A stretch of 64,000 bases of DNA from an uncultured Tateyamaria sp. GTDB lineage: Bacteria; Pseudomonadota; Alphaproteobacteria; Rhodobacterales; Rhodobacteraceae. Below are positions 53,000 to 62,730 of this stretch, piece after piece. The notes beneath the pieces were generated by a model. The model did no database searches. It was not told where the DNA came from and saw only the letters and a program-made list of their open reading frames with translations. The DNA lies in assembly GCF_947494755.1 (NCBI RefSeq), contig NZ_CANLVZ010000003.1, positions 1 through 64,000 on the forward strand. Direction: 5' to 3'. The translations under genes were made by a program, and so were the position numbers. Each line of letters opens with the position of its first letter. Positions within the stretch are counted from its first letter, which is position 1.

Positions 53000-54183
53000 G
53001 CGATCACCCCCAACACCTTGCCAACCTTTTCAAAGGCGGTCAGTCCCCGATCCAGATCGGCGCGGGTCAGCGCGGCATTCATCTGCGTGCGGATGCGGGC
53101 CTGTCCGCGCGGCACGACCGGAAAGAAGAAACCTGACACATAGACGCCTTCGTCAAACAGACCTGCGGCCATGTCCTGCGCCAGCTGCGCCTCGCCCAGC
53201 ATGACGGGAATGATGGGGTGTTCGCCCGGCAACAGATCAAAGCCCAAGCGGGTCAGCCCATCGCGCCAATAGGTGGCGTTCTCGAACAGTTGAGCGCGCA
53301 AATCGTCGCCGTCCTCCACCAGCCGGATCGCCTCAATCCCGGCCGCAACAATCGCTGGCGGCAGGGAATTGGAAAACAGATAGGGCCGCGCGCGTTGGCG
53401 CAGCAGGTCAATGACAGGCTGAGGCCCGGCGATATAGCCGCCAATGGACCCGCCCATCGCTTTGCCCAAGGTGCCGGTCAGAATATCGACCTCCACACAC
53501 GCATGGGCCGGAGTGCCCGCACCCTTGGGCCCCATGAAGCCGGTCGCATGGCAATCGTCGACCATGACAAGTGCGCCATATTGATCGGCAAGTGCTTTGA
53601 TCTCGGGCAGCTTTGCCAAATAGCCGTCCATCGAAAACACACCGTCGGTGGCGATCATGATATGGCGTGCACCGTCCGTCTTGGCCTGGCGCAATTGCGC
53701 CTCAAGATCGGTCATGTCCGAATTGGCATAGCGATAGCGTTTCGCCTTGCACAGTCGAATGCCATCGATGATCGAGGCATGGTTCAGCGCGTCGGAAATG
53801 ATCGCGTCCTCTGGCCCGAGCAGCGGTTCAAACAGCCCCCCGTTTGCGTCGAAACAGGCTGCGAACAGGATGGAGTCGTCAGTCCCGAGGAACCGGGCCA
53901 ACCGCGTTTCAAGATCGCGGTGCAAATCCTGCGTGCCACAGATAAATCGAACCGAGGCCATGCCGAACCCGTGACTGTCCATCGCACCCTTGGCCGCTGC
54001 AATCAGGTCTGGATGATCGGCGAGGCCCAGATAGTTGTTGGCACAGAGGTTCAGAACTTCGGCCCCGCCCACATCGATCCGCCCGCCTTGCGCCGAGGTG
54101 ATCATGCGCTCGCGCTTGGTCATGCCATCCGCCTCGATCTGGGCGAGCGTGTCAGTGACATGGGTGAGAAAGGCTTGGGTCAT
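52996..54183 (-). CDS. kbl: Glycine C-acetyltransferase (2-amino-3-ketobutyrate CoA ligase)
   Basis: A 395-aa PLP enzyme of the alpha-oxoamine synthase family. The PLP lysine lies in [20 protein letters not shown]. The segment [20 protein letters not shown] holds the PLP-contacting Asp. It splits 2-amino-3-ketobutyrate with CoA into glycine and acetyl-CoA. The start at 54183 follows a strong AAAGGAG ribosome site. It is the first gene of the kbl-tdh unit and lies just downstream of the XRE-cupin gene on the same strand. Confidence 0.94.
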   Translation of the reverse strand: MTQAFLTHVTDTLAQIEADGMTKRERMITSAQGGRIDVGGAEVLNLCANNYLGLADHPDLIAAAKGAMDSHGFGMASVRFICGTQDLHRDLETRLARFLGTDDSILFAACFDANGGLFEPLLGPEDAIISDALNHASIIDGIRLCKAKRYRYANSDMTDLEAQLRQAKTDGARHIMIATDGVFSMDGYLAKLPEIKALADQYGALVMVDDCHATGFMGPKGAGTPAHACVEVDILTGTLGKAMGGSIGGYIAGPQPVIDLLRQRARPYLFSNSLPPAIVAAGIEAIRLVEDGDDLRAQLFENATYWRDGLTRLGFDLLPGEHPIIPVMLGEAQLAQDMAAGLFDEGVYVSGFFFPVVPRGQARIRTQMNAALTRADLDRGLTAFEKVGKVLGVIA

Positions 54184-54250
54184 GGGGCGGCTCCTTTGCG
54201 CCACCCTCTAACATATCGGATGTGATTCCCAAATGGAGGAAATCATAATA

Positions 54251-54266
54251 ACGGACAATAATCCGT
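54251..54266. promoter_or_regulatory. Inverted repeat upstream of kbl-tdh
   Basis: ACGGA (54251-54255) and TCCGT (54262-54266) flank six bases in the 94-bp gap between the XRE-cupin gene and kbl. This is where an operator for the adjacent regulator would be expected. It may also be a transcription-linked hairpin. Confidence 0.35.
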
Positions 54267-54277
54267 GAAGACGGAAA

Positions 54278-54838
54278 TCAGGCGTCCTGCACAACCAGGA
54301 ACGCGCGCGCAGGCCGGTCTGCGGTGATCCGGTGCGGGACATCAGCGGCATAGCGGGCCGTGTCCCCTTGACTGACCTTTTCCTGAGCCCCACCGCTGGT
54401 GACAACCAACTTGCCTTCGATCACCGTCAGATGTTCACGCGCACCACGCCGATGCGCTTGGCTGTCGAGCATGCCACCTTCGGTAAAACGCACCTCGTAG
54501 ACTTCGTGCCGCCCGGCATCTTCGGGCGGGCTGAGAATGCGGATCGTGCAGCCAGCCCCCCGGTTTTCGATACTTGGGACGTCGGCCGTGCGCAGCACTT
54601 CGATCTGATCCTGTCCGCCTTCGTCCAGCAGCCCCGCGAAATCGACCTGCAAGGCGCGTGTCAGGTTCCAAAGCGTTGCAATGGTCGGAGAAGACTCGCC
54701 GCGTTCAATCTGGCTGACCATGGACCGGCTTACGCCTGACAGCTTGGCGACTGCATCAAGGCTCAAGCCCTGGGCGCGCCGCGCCTCTTTGAGGCGTGTG
54801 GGCAGCAGCGATAGGATAGCGTCAGTTTCATCCGTCAT
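54278..54838 (-). CDS. XRE-family regulator with cupin domain
   Basis: A 186-aa regulator with an N-terminal HTH_3 (LKEARRAQGLSLDAVAKLSG, VSRSMVSQIERGESSPT) and a C-terminal cupin-like sensor domain (about residues 105-180, ending RITADRPARAFLVVQDA). Such regulators often sense amino acids or amines, for example PuuR-like proteins. Its place directly upstream of kbl-tdh and an adjacent inverted repeat suggests control of threonine breakdown. The start at 54838 was chosen because the family begins there; the open frame goes on upstream. Confidence 0.85.
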   Translation of the reverse strand: MTDETDAILSLLPTRLKEARRAQGLSLDAVAKLSGVSRSMVSQIERGESSPTIATLWNLTRALQVDFAGLLDEGGQDQIEVLRTADVPSIENRGAGCTIRILSPPEDAGRHEVYEVRFTEGGMLDSQAHRRGAREHLTVIEGKLVVTSGGAQEKVSQGDTARYAADVPHRITADRPARAFLVVQDA

Positions 54839-54939
54839 GACGGACAGATGCCCGTGCCGTTGCGTCCCTGTCAAGGTGCGGGGGCTGACATGAACCATGT
54901 GCACCGTCATATTCGACAGCAACCCAAAGGAGAGACCGC

Positions 54940-56121
54940 ATGACCCATGACATCGTAATTCTGGACGGCGCGCGCACGGCCATCGGCACTTTCGGCGGCG
55001 CGCTTGCCGGGACCACTCCGATTGATCTGGGCACCGTGGCGGCCAAGGCCGCGCTCGCGCGGTCCGGGGTCGAAGGTAACCAGATCGGCCATGTTGCCTT
55101 TGGCCACGTGATCAACACCGAACCGCGTGACATGTACCTGAGTCGCGTCGCGGCGATGCAGGCCGATGTGCCGGACACGACCCCGGCGATGAACGTGAAC
55201 CGGCTGTGCGGGTCGGGCGTGCAGGCCATCGTGTCAGTCATTCAGTCGCTGACGTTGGGAGATGCTGAGTTTGGCTTGGCTGGCGGTGCCGAGAATATGT
55301 CGCGCTCGCCCTTTATCGTCCCAGACCAGCGGTGGGGGGCGAAGATGGGCGATGTGCGCACGCTGGACATGATGCTGGGCGCGCTCAATTGCCCCTTCGG
55401 GACAGGTCATATGGGTGTGACGGCAGAGAATGTCGCCGCCGAGCATGATATCACCCGTGCCGATCAGGATGCGTTCGCGATGCAAAGTCAGGAACGGGCC
55501 GCGACCGCCATCGCCGAGGGCCGCTTTGCCAGTCAGATCGTCCCAGTCGAAGTGCGTGTGAAACGCGACACGGTTGCCTTTGAGGTCGACGAACATCCCA
55601 AGGCGACCAGCATGGACGCGCTTGGCGGCTTGCGCCCTGTGTTCAAGAAGGACGGGTCGGTCACGGCGGGCAACGCGTCTGGCATCAATGACGGAGCTGG
55701 GGCCGTTGTTCTGGCGACGGCGGAGGCGGCTGAAAAGGCCGGGTTGAAACCCAAGGCGCGCGTTCTGGGCTATGCTCATGCGGGCGTGCGCCCTGAAGTC
55801 ATGGGTATTGGCCCGATCCCTGCGGTGCGCAATCTGCTGGATCGCACCGGCCTGTCGGCCAGCGATTTCGATGTGGTGGAAAGCAACGAAGCCTTTGCGG
55901 CACAGGCCCTTGCCGTGTCCAATGACCTCGGCTTTGACCCTGCCCGCGTGAACCCCAATGGTGGTGCCATCGCGCTTGGCCACCCGGTCGGTGCGACGGG
56001 TGCAATCATCACCGTGAAGGCGATGTATGAGTTGGAGCGGATTGGTGGATCAAAGGCGCTGATCACCATGTGCATCGGCGGGGGGCAAGGGATTGCGCTG
56101 GCCATTGAACGCATTACTTAA
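54940..56121 (+). CDS. Acetyl-CoA C-acyltransferase (thiolase)
   Basis: A 393-aa thiolase. The first catalytic Cys (C90) is in NVNRLCGSGVQAIV, the His in IALGHPVGATGAI, and the second Cys in ITMCIGGGQGIA. It condenses or cleaves beta-ketoacyl-CoA and could act in fatty acid oxidation or acetoacetyl-CoA formation; sequence alone does not decide. It is divergent from the XRE-cupin gene over about 101 bp, and its strong RBS (AAAGGAGAG) is near the ATG. Confidence 0.9.
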   Translation: MTHDIVILDGARTAIGTFGGALAGTTPIDLGTVAAKAALARSGVEGNQIGHVAFGHVINTEPRDMYLSRVAAMQADVPDTTPAMNVNRLCGSGVQAIVSVIQSLTLGDAEFGLAGGAENMSRSPFIVPDQRWGAKMGDVRTLDMMLGALNCPFGTGHMGVTAENVAAEHDITRADQDAFAMQSQERAATAIAEGRFASQIVPVEVRVKRDTVAFEVDEHPKATSMDALGGLRPVFKKDGSVTAGNASGINDGAGAVVLATAEAAEKAGLKPKARVLGYAHAGVRPEVMGIGPIPAVRNLLDRTGLSASDFDVVESNEAFAAQALAVSNDLGFDPARVNPNGGAIALGHPVGATGAIITVKAMYELERIGGSKALITMCIGGGQGIALAIERIT

Positions 56122-56188
56122 TGGAAAGCGCCGGACCGAGAGCTTTTCACCCCCGGACCCCCGAACGGTATTTTGGTCAAAAGAAGAG
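56122..56188 (-). terminator. Repeat-like G-rich element after ubiB
   Basis: On the minus strand after the ubiB stop the sequence reads TTTTGACCAAAATACC, then a G-rich run (GGGGGTCCGGGGG). This resembles the other 3' elements that pair TTTTG/CAAAA near a GC hairpin (31626, 34125, 60301), though the GC stem here is incomplete. It is the gap between thiolase and ubiB, which are convergent. Confidence 0.35.
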
Positions 56189-57721
56189 TCAGGCGAGCGC
56201 TTCGATAATGAGCGTGAGTGCGCCACCTGCCAGCAGCCCTGCGAACCCGGCGAGCGCCACCCAACGCCAAAAACCGCGCCTTTTTTCGGGGGCGGGGTTG
56301 GATTGGGCGATCAGCGCCTGTTCGACAAGACGTGGCAGGCGCGGGCCAAAGCGGCTGAGGACGCGCGCGGTTTTGTAGAGATCGCTGACAACGGCCTTGG
56401 GGCCGATTGATTTCTGGATATAGTCGGTGACCACCGGCGACGCGACCTGCCAGATGTTCATGTTGGGATTGAGCGAGCGCGCGACCCCTTCGACGACCAC
56501 CATGGTGCGTTGCAACAGGATCAGTTCGGTGCGGGTTTCCATTCCAAAGCGTTCGGTGACTTCGAACAGGTAGCTGAGCAGCCGCCCCATCGAGATTTTG
56601 GAGGCGTCCATGCCAAAGATCGGCTCGCCCACGGCGCGCAGGGCGCGGGCAAATTCATCCACATCCTTGTCGGCGGGCACATACCCGGCTTCGAAATGCA
56701 CCTCGGCGACGCGCTTGTAGTCCTTGCGGATGAACCCAAAGAGGATTTCGGCATAGACCCGGCGGGTGTATTCGTCGATATGCCCCATGATCCCGAAATC
56801 ATAGGCGATGATATCCCCGTTCGGTGCGACCTTGAGGTTGCCCTGATGCATGTCCGCATGGAAATACCCGTCGCGCAGGGCATGCATGAGGAACAGTTTT
56901 AGCACACGTTCGGACAGATCGACCCGATCGTGCCCCGCCGCATCAATGGCCGCGTTGTCGCCCATCGGTACCCCGTCGGCCCATTCCAGCGTCATCACCC
57001 GACGCGCCGAATGCTCCCACCGGATTTTGGGCAGCGCGAACCCGTCATCATTGGCAGTGTTGGCCGCGAATTCACCTGCAGCAGAAGACTCAAGTCGCAG
57101 GTCCAACTCACCCTGCACCACGCCATCGAAATGTTCGATCACCTCCATCGGGCGCAAACGACGCGCGCCGGGGGCAAAGATATCAACGATACGGGCGGCA
57201 AGGTAGAACGCGTCGACATCCTTGGAGAATGCGCGTTCGATGCCGGGACGCAGGACTTTGACGGCGACCTCTTCGCCCGTATCGGCAAGCCGGGCCTTGT
57301 GGACCTGCGCAATGGATGCCGCCGCAACCGGGGCGCTGAATTCGGAGAAGATGGTATCCGTGGGCAGGCCAAGCTCGCGTTGAACTTCGGCCTTGGCCTC
57401 TTCGATGGAGAAGGGCGGCAGCTTGTCTTGCAGCACCCGCAATTGCACCGCCAATTCGTCACCCACCACATCGGGCCGTGTCGACAAAACCTGCCCGAAT
57501 TTGATGTATGCGGGGCCAAGGGCGGTCAATGCGCGGGTGGCGGGCGGCATGGATGGGTCGCCCTTGTAGCCCAGGAACTGGAAGGGCTTACCAAGCGCCT
57601 TCGCCACGAACCGCAGGGCAGGTGGGGCCTCGAACGCGTCGAGCACCAGGTTCATCGCCCCGGTGCGTTCCAGCGTTGCGCCCGTCCGGATCAGACGGAT
57701 GATGTTGTGAGGCCCTCTCAT
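56189..57721 (-). CDS. ubiB: UbiB, ABC1-family atypical kinase of ubiquinone biosynthesis
   Basis: A 510-aa ABC1 protein. Signature KxGQ motif YIKFGQVLSTRPDVVGDELA (about residues 70-90), the Ala-rich AAASIAQVHKARLADTGEEV loop and the ATP site YFHADMHQGNLKVAPNGDII are visible. The C-terminal segment WVALAGFAGLLAGGALTLII anchors it in the inner membrane. It supports the ubiquinone biosynthesis complex as an ATPase-like factor. It lies 10 bp downstream of ubiE on the same strand, a pairing typical of alphaproteobacteria. Confidence 0.95.
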   Translation of the reverse strand: MRGPHNIIRLIRTGATLERTGAMNLVLDAFEAPPALRFVAKALGKPFQFLGYKGDPSMPPATRALTALGPAYIKFGQVLSTRPDVVGDELAVQLRVLQDKLPPFSIEEAKAEVQRELGLPTDTIFSEFSAPVAAASIAQVHKARLADTGEEVAVKVLRPGIERAFSKDVDAFYLAARIVDIFAPGARRLRPMEVIEHFDGVVQGELDLRLESSAAGEFAANTANDDGFALPKIRWEHSARRVMTLEWADGVPMGDNAAIDAAGHDRVDLSERVLKLFLMHALRDGYFHADMHQGNLKVAPNGDIIAYDFGIMGHIDEYTRRVYAEILFGFIRKDYKRVAEVHFEAGYVPADKDVDEFARALRAVGEPIFGMDASKISMGRLLSYLFEVTERFGMETRTELILLQRTMVVVEGVARSLNPNMNIWQVASPVVTDYIQKSIGPKAVVSDLYKTARVLSRFGPRLPRLVEQALIAQSNPAPEKRRGFWRWVALAGFAGLLAGGALTLIIEALA

Positions 57722-57731
57722 CCGCGCGGCC

Positions 57732-58478
57732 TCAGATCTTCCAACCCGAATGCAGCGCAGCGACGCCCATGGTCAGGTTCCGATATTTAGCCTGTTCGAA
57801 CCCGGCAGCGCGGATCATGCCAAGGAATGTCTCCTGGTCCGGGAATTTGCGGATGGATTCGACGAGGTACTGGTAGCTGTCGCGATCATTGGCGATCATC
57901 TGACCCATGCGGGGGATCACGTTGAAGCTGTAAAGGTCGTAGAGTTTCTGCATGCCCTCATTGGGCAGTTGCGAGAACTCGAGGACCATAAGCCGTCCGC
58001 CGGGTTTGAGGACGCGATAGGCTTCGCTGAGGGCTTCCTCAGGGCGGGTGACGTTCCGGATGCCAAAGCTGATTGTGTAGACGTCAAAGCTGTTGTCCTC
58101 AAACGGCAGAGCCATCGCATCGCCGACAACCCAATCAAGGCTGTCGGCCATTTTGTCCGCCTCGGCCCGCTTGCGCCCTTCAACCAGCATCGGTTCGGTC
58201 AGATCCAGTACCGTGGCATGGCCGTGGCCCGCGCGTTTCAGGAACTTGAAGGAAATGTCGCCCGTGCCACCAGCCACATCCAGCAGTGTCTGGCCGGCGC
58301 GTGGCGCAAGCCAGTCCATCATCGCCTCTTTCCAGATGCGGTGGATGCCGACGCTCATTACGTCATTCATCACATCGTATTTCGACGCCACGGAATCAAA
58401 CACGCCGCGCACCCGGCTCGCCTTTTCGCTTTCGGGTACGGTTTCGAACCCAAAATGGGTGGTCTTGTCGTCACTCAT
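57732..58478 (-). CDS. ubiE: UbiE methyltransferase (ubiquinone/menaquinone C-methyltransferase)
   Basis: A 248-aa SAM-dependent methyltransferase. The SAM site [20 protein letters not shown] is at about residues 62-82; [20 protein letters not shown] and [20 protein letters not shown] are UbiE-specific segments. It methylates the quinone ring during ubiquinone synthesis. It is the first gene of the ubiE-ubiB unit and is divergent from mutM across 87 bp. Confidence 0.95.
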   Translation of the reverse strand: MSDDKTTHFGFETVPESEKASRVRGVFDSVASKYDVMNDVMSVGIHRIWKEAMMDWLAPRAGQTLLDVAGGTGDISFKFLKRAGHGHATVLDLTEPMLVEGRKRAEADKMADSLDWVVGDAMALPFEDNSFDVYTISFGIRNVTRPEEALSEAYRVLKPGGRLMVLEFSQLPNEGMQKLYDLYSFNVIPRMGQMIANDRDSYQYLVESIRKFPDQETFLGMIRAAGFEQAKYRNLTMGVAALHSGWKI

Positions 58479-58565
58479 GCGTCACGTCTTTCCTGTCTGT
58501 CAGGCCTTGTTATAGAGCGCGGGCGGGCATACACAACGTAGCCCTTTTGACGCAGGACCACGCCA

Positions 58566-59417
58566 ATGCCCGAACTGCCAGAAGTTGAAACCGTCCGCCG
58601 CGGGCTGAGCCCTGCGATGACCGGTGCGGTGATCAAGCAGGCGGATGTAAACCGGCCCGACCTGCGCTGGCCGTTTCCGCCCGATATGGCAGATAGGCTG
58701 ACGGGGCAGCAGGTGTTGGGGTTGCGGCGGCGGTCCAAGTATATCCTTGCCGACCTCAGCGGGGGTGAGACGCTGCTGGTCCATCTGGGCATGTCGGGGC
58801 GGATGCTGGTGTCTGGCGATCCGCTTGGGGTCTTTGCACACGAACATCCGGCTGCGGAAAGGCACGACCATGTGGTGCTGCATATGGACAATGGCGCGCG
58901 CATCACCTTCAACGATCCGCGCCGGTTCGGGGCGATGGACCTGATGGACACCGCCACCGCAGACCAGCACAAGCTGCTGGCGGTGCTGGGGCCGGAGCCT
59001 CTTGGCAACGACTTCAACGAAACCCACCTGATCGACGCGTTCCGCAACAAGAACAGCCCGGTCAAATCCGCATTGCTGGATCAGAGAATCGTTGCCGGTC
59101 TGGGAAATATATACGTGTGCGAGGCGCTGTTTCGTGGCGGCATCTCTCCGACGCGCAAGGCGGCAAAGATCGGCAAGGGGCGGGTGGCCGCCCTTGTCCC
59201 GATCATCCGCGATGTGCTGGCAGAGGCGATTGAGGCGGGTGGATCATCGCTGCGGGATTTCCGTCAAGCTGATGGAGAGCTTGGATATTTTCAGCACAGC
59301 TTTGACGTGTACGGGCGCGAGGGCGAGCCTTGCCAAACCGCCGATTGTGCCAACACCATCACCCGGATTGTGCAGTCGGGGCGGTCGTCCTTCTATTGCC
59401 GGTCCTGTCAAACTTGA
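58566..59417 (+). CDS. mutM: Formamidopyrimidine-DNA glycosylase
   Basis: A 283-aa base-excision repair enzyme removing oxidised purines. The catalytic N-terminus after Met is [13 protein letters not shown] with the nucleophilic Pro and Glu. The C-terminal zinc finger [20 protein letters not shown]...CRSC is present, with four Cys. DNA-binding helix segments such as [14 protein letters not shown] precede it. It is divergent from ubiE and forms its own unit, 63 bp upstream of the enoyl-CoA hydratase gene. Confidence 0.95.
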   Translation: MPELPEVETVRRGLSPAMTGAVIKQADVNRPDLRWPFPPDMADRLTGQQVLGLRRRSKYILADLSGGETLLVHLGMSGRMLVSGDPLGVFAHEHPAAERHDHVVLHMDNGARITFNDPRRFGAMDLMDTATADQHKLLAVLGPEPLGNDFNETHLIDAFRNKNSPVKSALLDQRIVAGLGNIYVCEALFRGGISPTRKAAKIGKGRVAALVPIIRDVLAEAIEAGGSSLRDFRQADGELGYFQHSFDVYGREGEPCQTADCANTITRIVQSGRSSFYCRSCQT

Positions 59418-59480
59418 CTTGAAACGGGGGCACCTCATGGTAATGCTCGCCCCTTAACGACAACAGATGAAAGCAATCCC

Positions 59481-60257
59481 ATGGCCTATGAGACGATCAT
59501 CGTCGAAATAGAAGACCACATCGCGAAGGTGACCCTGAATCGGCCCGATGCGTTGAATGCGCTGAACGATCAGTTGATGAGCGAGCTTGCGGATGCGATG
59601 GGCGCGGCCCAGGCCGACAGCAAAGTGCGCTGCATTGTGATCACCGGATCGGAAAAGGCTTTTGCGGCTGGTGCCGACATCGCGATGATGAAGGACAAGA
59701 CCTATGTCGAGGTCTTTTCCGAAGACCTGTTTGGTCCTGAAACCGATGCTATTGTGCGGGTCCGCAAACCGGTGATCGCCGCCGTTTCGGGTTATGCGCT
59801 TGGTGGTGGATGCGAATTGGCGATGATGTGTGATTTCATCATCGCATCCGATACGGCCAAATTCGGGCAACCCGAAATCAATCTGGGCGTCATGGCGGGC
59901 ATCGGGGGCACGCAACGCCTGACCCGCGCCGTCGGCAAAGCCAAGGCGATGGATATGAACCTCACAGGCCGCTTCATGGATGCCGAAGAGGCAGAGCGCG
60001 CAGGGCTTGTCAGCCGTGTCGTGCCAGCCAAGAAACTGATGGAAGAGGCAATGGGGGCCGCCGCTAAGATCGCCGAGAAATCCATGATCTCGACCATGGC
60101 CGTCAAAGAGGCCGTGAACCGGTCTTTCGAAGTGCCACTGCGCGAAGGGCTGCTTTTTGAACGGCGCGTGTTCCACTCGCTGTTCGCCACTGAAGACCAG
60201 AAAGAAGGCATGGCCGCCTTCCTCGAAAAACGCGAAGCGCAGTTCCGGGACAAGTAA
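59481..60257 (+). CDS. Enoyl-CoA hydratase
   Basis: A 258-aa crotonase-family enzyme. The oxyanion-hole segment [20 protein letters not shown] and the catalytic Glu region ([22 protein letters not shown], then [20 protein letters not shown]) match enoyl-CoA hydratase. It hydrates trans-2-enoyl-CoA in beta-oxidation. It sits between mutM and rpsT, as in many Rhodobacterales, with a terminator-like hairpin after its stop. Confidence 0.92.
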   Translation: MAYETIIVEIEDHIAKVTLNRPDALNALNDQLMSELADAMGAAQADSKVRCIVITGSEKAFAAGADIAMMKDKTYVEVFSEDLFGPETDAIVRVRKPVIAAVSGYALGGGCELAMMCDFIIASDTAKFGQPEINLGVMAGIGGTQRLTRAVGKAKAMDMNLTGRFMDAEEAERAGLVSRVVPAKKLMEEAMGAAAKIAEKSMISTMAVKEAVNRSFEVPLREGLLFERRVFHSLFATEDQKEGMAAFLEKREAQFRDK

Positions 60258-60300
60258 GATCTTCTTTTGACCAAAAAGACCGTGGGGAAGGCCACAGGCC

Positions 60301-60315
60301 GGGGGCAGAGCCCCC
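60301..60315 (+). terminator. Hairpin GGGGGC-AGA-GCCCCC after enoyl-CoA hydratase
   Basis: A perfect six-bp stem with a three-base loop, 44 bases after the hydratase stop. It is preceded by TTTTGACCAAAAA. It resembles the repeat units at 31626 and 34125 but lacks a T-tract on the plus strand, so termination strength is uncertain. Confidence 0.45.
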
Positions 60316-60328
60316 ATCCTGCAAGGTG

Positions 60329-60357
60329 TTGACTCACACCGCGGACAGACCTAAAGA
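60329..60357 (+). promoter_or_regulatory. Candidate sigma-70 promoter for rpsT
   Basis: TTGACT (60329-60334), 17 bases, TAAAGA (60352-60357), placed about 45 bases before the rpsT start. Elements and spacing match a housekeeping promoter. Confidence 0.5.
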
Positions 60358-60402
60358 CGCCACTTCTGAAACTACCGCACCAATAGATTGGGACGAGATA
60401 AT

Positions 60403-60666
60403 ATGGCAAATTCGCCTCAGGCCAAAAAGCGGGCCCGTCAAAACGAAAAACGCTTTCAAGTGAACAAGGCGCGTCGCTCACGCATCCGCACCTATCTGCG
60501 CCGTGTCGAAGAGGCCATTGCCTCTGGTGACAAGGACGCGGCAGGTGCCGCGCTAAAGGCGGCACAGCCCGAGCTGATGCGGGGCGTGACCAAGGGCGTG
60601 TACCACAAGAACACCGTCGCGCGTAAAATGTCGCGTCTATCTGCGCGTGTAAAATCGCTAGGATAG
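60403..60666 (+). CDS. rpsT: 30S ribosomal protein S20
   Basis: An 87-aa ribosomal protein beginning [19 protein letters not shown], highly basic and helical, as expected for S20, which binds 16S rRNA in the small subunit. The start at 60403 rather than the ATG five codons upstream matches the family. It lies immediately before dnaA, as is usual in Rhodobacterales, and is followed by a strong terminator. Confidence 0.95.
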   Translation: MANSPQAKKRARQNEKRFQVNKARRSRIRTYLRRVEEAIASGDKDAAGAALKAAQPELMRGVTKGVYHKNTVARKMSRLSARVKSLG

Positions 60667-60718
60667 CTGGAAATCTGAAGAAATTTGAAAATTTGCCATA
60701 AAAAATGTGCAAGTTGGA

Positions 60719-60746
60719 AGCGTCGCAATTTTGCGGCGCTTTTTTC
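60719..60746 (+). terminator. Rho-independent terminator of rpsT
   Basis: AGCGTCGC (60719-60726) pairs with GCGGCGCT (60733-60740) with one G-U pair and a six-base loop, followed by TTTTTT. It lies 52 bases after the rpsT stop. Confidence 0.8.
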
Positions 60747-61194
60747 GTTTTCCCTATGAAAACAAGGGCTGCGCAGATTCTTTGCGCAAAAAGTCAGAGT
60801 CAAGATTTAAGTTCTATGGACGCACTGCGCGCGAACTTGTTACCACCATCGTGCGATTAGGAATCGCCTTGGGGGGACAGGCCAGACATCGATACGATTG
60901 TTACCGTATTGGTCGACGGAGCGGGTAGACAAGTTTATGCATCCCGCATTTGGAATGGCGCAGCTCAGACTGCCATCCGACCTGTCATAAAAATTGGTGT
61001 ACGGTAGACGCGGAGCGCGTTTGGTCATGTTTTGGCCTGGGCGGGGCGTCTCATCTGTTAAAATCCGAAGGGATCGAGCCCGCTGGCATCTGGCAGCGGG
61101 GTGGGATCGATTTGCCTTCAATACGAACGGGACAGACGAGTCTTCTGGCAGTGGCCAGTTGAGTCTGATGGCAGATATGAATGGTTGGATGACG
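60747..61194 (+). other. Gene-free region upstream of dnaA
   Basis: About 450 bp without a convincing gene. It likely holds the dnaA promoter and leader. A stem-loop (CCCGCTG 61079-61085 with CAGCGGG 61094-61100) is visible. I found no exact DnaA box (TTATNCACA); the closest is TTATGCATC near 60933. It may or may not be part of the replication origin. Confidence 0.5.
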
Positions 61195-62562
61195 ATGACA
61201 AAAGAAAAATGGGGCGAGCTGCGGGAACGGCTGCTGACGACGGTTGGACAGAATAATTACACGACGTGGATTGAACCCCTCGATTTCAGGGACCTTGACG
61301 ATGGGATCGCCACATTTGATGTGCCCACCCACTTTATGGGCAACTATGTCAGCCAGAACTTTTCCGATCTGATCCTTCACGAATTGAAGAACGAGGATGA
61401 CAGCATCCGCCGCCTCAGCTTTTCCGTGCCTGCCAATTCACAAAACCGCCCCAGCGCGATCGATGCGCCTGCCCGCGCGGCCCCGACTGCACCGCCCACT
61501 CCGACCCGCGCGCATGCTGCCCTGTCTGCCGCGCCGCTCGACCGCCGCTTTACCTTTGACACCTTCGTTGTTGGCAAACCCAACGAACTGGCCCATGCCG
61601 CTGCCCGCCGGGTGGCCGAAGGTGGCCCTGTCACCTTTAATCCGCTTTTTCTTTATGGGGGCGTTGGCCTTGGTAAGACGCACCTCATGCACGCCATCGC
61701 ATGGGAGCTTCAGGCCCGCCGGCCCGATCTGAATGTCCTTTATCTGTCGGCCGAGCAATTCATGTACCGCTTTGTGCAGGCCCTGCGCGACCGCAAGATG
61801 ATGGACTTCAAGGAGCTGTTCCGCTCGGTTGATGTGCTGATGGTCGATGACGTTCAGTTCATCGCCGGCAAGGGCTCCACACAGGAAGAGTTTTTTCACA
61901 CCTTCAACGCGCTGGTCGATCAGAACAAACAGATCATCATTTCTGCCGACCGCGCACCGGGTGAAATCAAGGACCTCGAAGATCGCGTGAAGTCCCGCCT
62001 GCAATGCGGTCTGGTGGTCGATCTGCACCCCACCGATTATGAGCTACGCCTTGGCATCCTGCAGTCCAAGGTCGAGCAGCATATGGTCACCTATCCCGAC
62101 CTGCGGGTCGAGGATGGTGTGCTCGAATTCCTCGCCCACCGTATCTCGACCAATGTGCGTGTGCTTGAAGGCGCGTTGACCCGGTTGTTTGCCTTTGCCT
62201 CGCTTGTGGGGCGCAAGATCGACATGGATCTGACCCAGGATTGTCTGGCCGACGTACTGCGCGCATCCGAGCGCAAGATCACGGTCGAGGAAATCCAGCG
62301 CAAGGTCTCTGAACATTACAACATTCGCCTGTCCGACATGATCGGCCCCAAGCGGTTGCGCAGCTATGCCCGACCTCGTCAGGTGGCCATGTATCTGTGC
62401 AAAAAGATGACCTCGCGCAGCTTGCCCGAGATTGGCCGCCGCTTTGGCGGACGTGACCACACCACGGTGATGCACGGCGTCAAGCGGATCGAAGAGCTGA
62501 AACAGCAGGACGGTCAGATCGCAGAAGACCTCGAAATGCTGCGCCGCGCCCTCGAGGCGTAA
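61195..62562 (+). CDS. dnaA: Chromosomal replication initiator DnaA
   Basis: A protein of about 455 aa. Domain I is at the N-terminus (MTKEKWGELRERLLTTVGQ). After a Pro/Ala-rich linker comes the AAA+ domain with Walker A (YGGVGLGKTHLMHA) and Walker B (VDVLMVDDVQFIAG). The DNA-binding domain IV carries the signature GRDHTTVMHGVKRIEEL near the C-terminus. It binds DnaA boxes and opens the origin. Several ATGs between 61168 and 61195 are possible; the family begins at MTKEKWG, so I use 61195 with low certainty about the exact codon. dnaN follows after 168 bp. Confidence 0.95.
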   Translation: MTKEKWGELRERLLTTVGQNNYTTWIEPLDFRDLDDGIATFDVPTHFMGNYVSQNFSDLILHELKNEDDSIRRLSFSVPANSQNRPSAIDAPARAAPTAPPTPTRAHAALSAAPLDRRFTFDTFVVGKPNELAHAAARRVAEGGPVTFNPLFLYGGVGLGKTHLMHAIAWELQARRPDLNVLYLSAEQFMYRFVQALRDRKMMDFKELFRSVDVLMVDDVQFIAGKGSTQEEFFHTFNALVDQNKQIIISADRAPGEIKDLEDRVKSRLQCGLVVDLHPTDYELRLGILQSKVEQHMVTYPDLRVEDGVLEFLAHRISTNVRVLEGALTRLFAFASLVGRKIDMDLTQDCLADVLRASERKITVEEIQRKVSEHYNIRLSDMIGPKRLRSYARPRQVAMYLCKKMTSRSLPEIGRRFGGRDHTTVMHGVKRIEELKQQDGQIAEDLEMLRRALEA

Positions 62563-62586
62563 ATCAGGTCGCACATTCATCACAGC

Positions 62587-62606
62587 GGGTGCCGAATTCG
62601 GTGCCC
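62587..62606 (+). terminator. Hairpin after dnaA
   Basis: A 20-base inverted repeat starting GGGTGCCG and ending GGTGCCC (with two G-U pairs), 24 bases after the dnaA stop, in the dnaA-dnaN gap. It has only a short T-run afterwards (GTTTCG), so it is a partial terminator at best. Confidence 0.4.
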
Positions 62607-62730
62607 GTTTCGCATTTGGGCACCCGGCATCTTGACGCCGATGCCGCTGCACCCGACAAGCAACAAAATGCTTGTGATGCACGGTGGGTAAGCTAGGGTG
62701 CCCGTCCCGATGCTTGGTGGGAGAGCGACC

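Noticed and set aside
53218-54225. A 335-codon plus-strand open frame opposite kbl
   Set aside because: It is antisense to the full kbl gene, has Arg- and His-rich sequence and no family resemblance.
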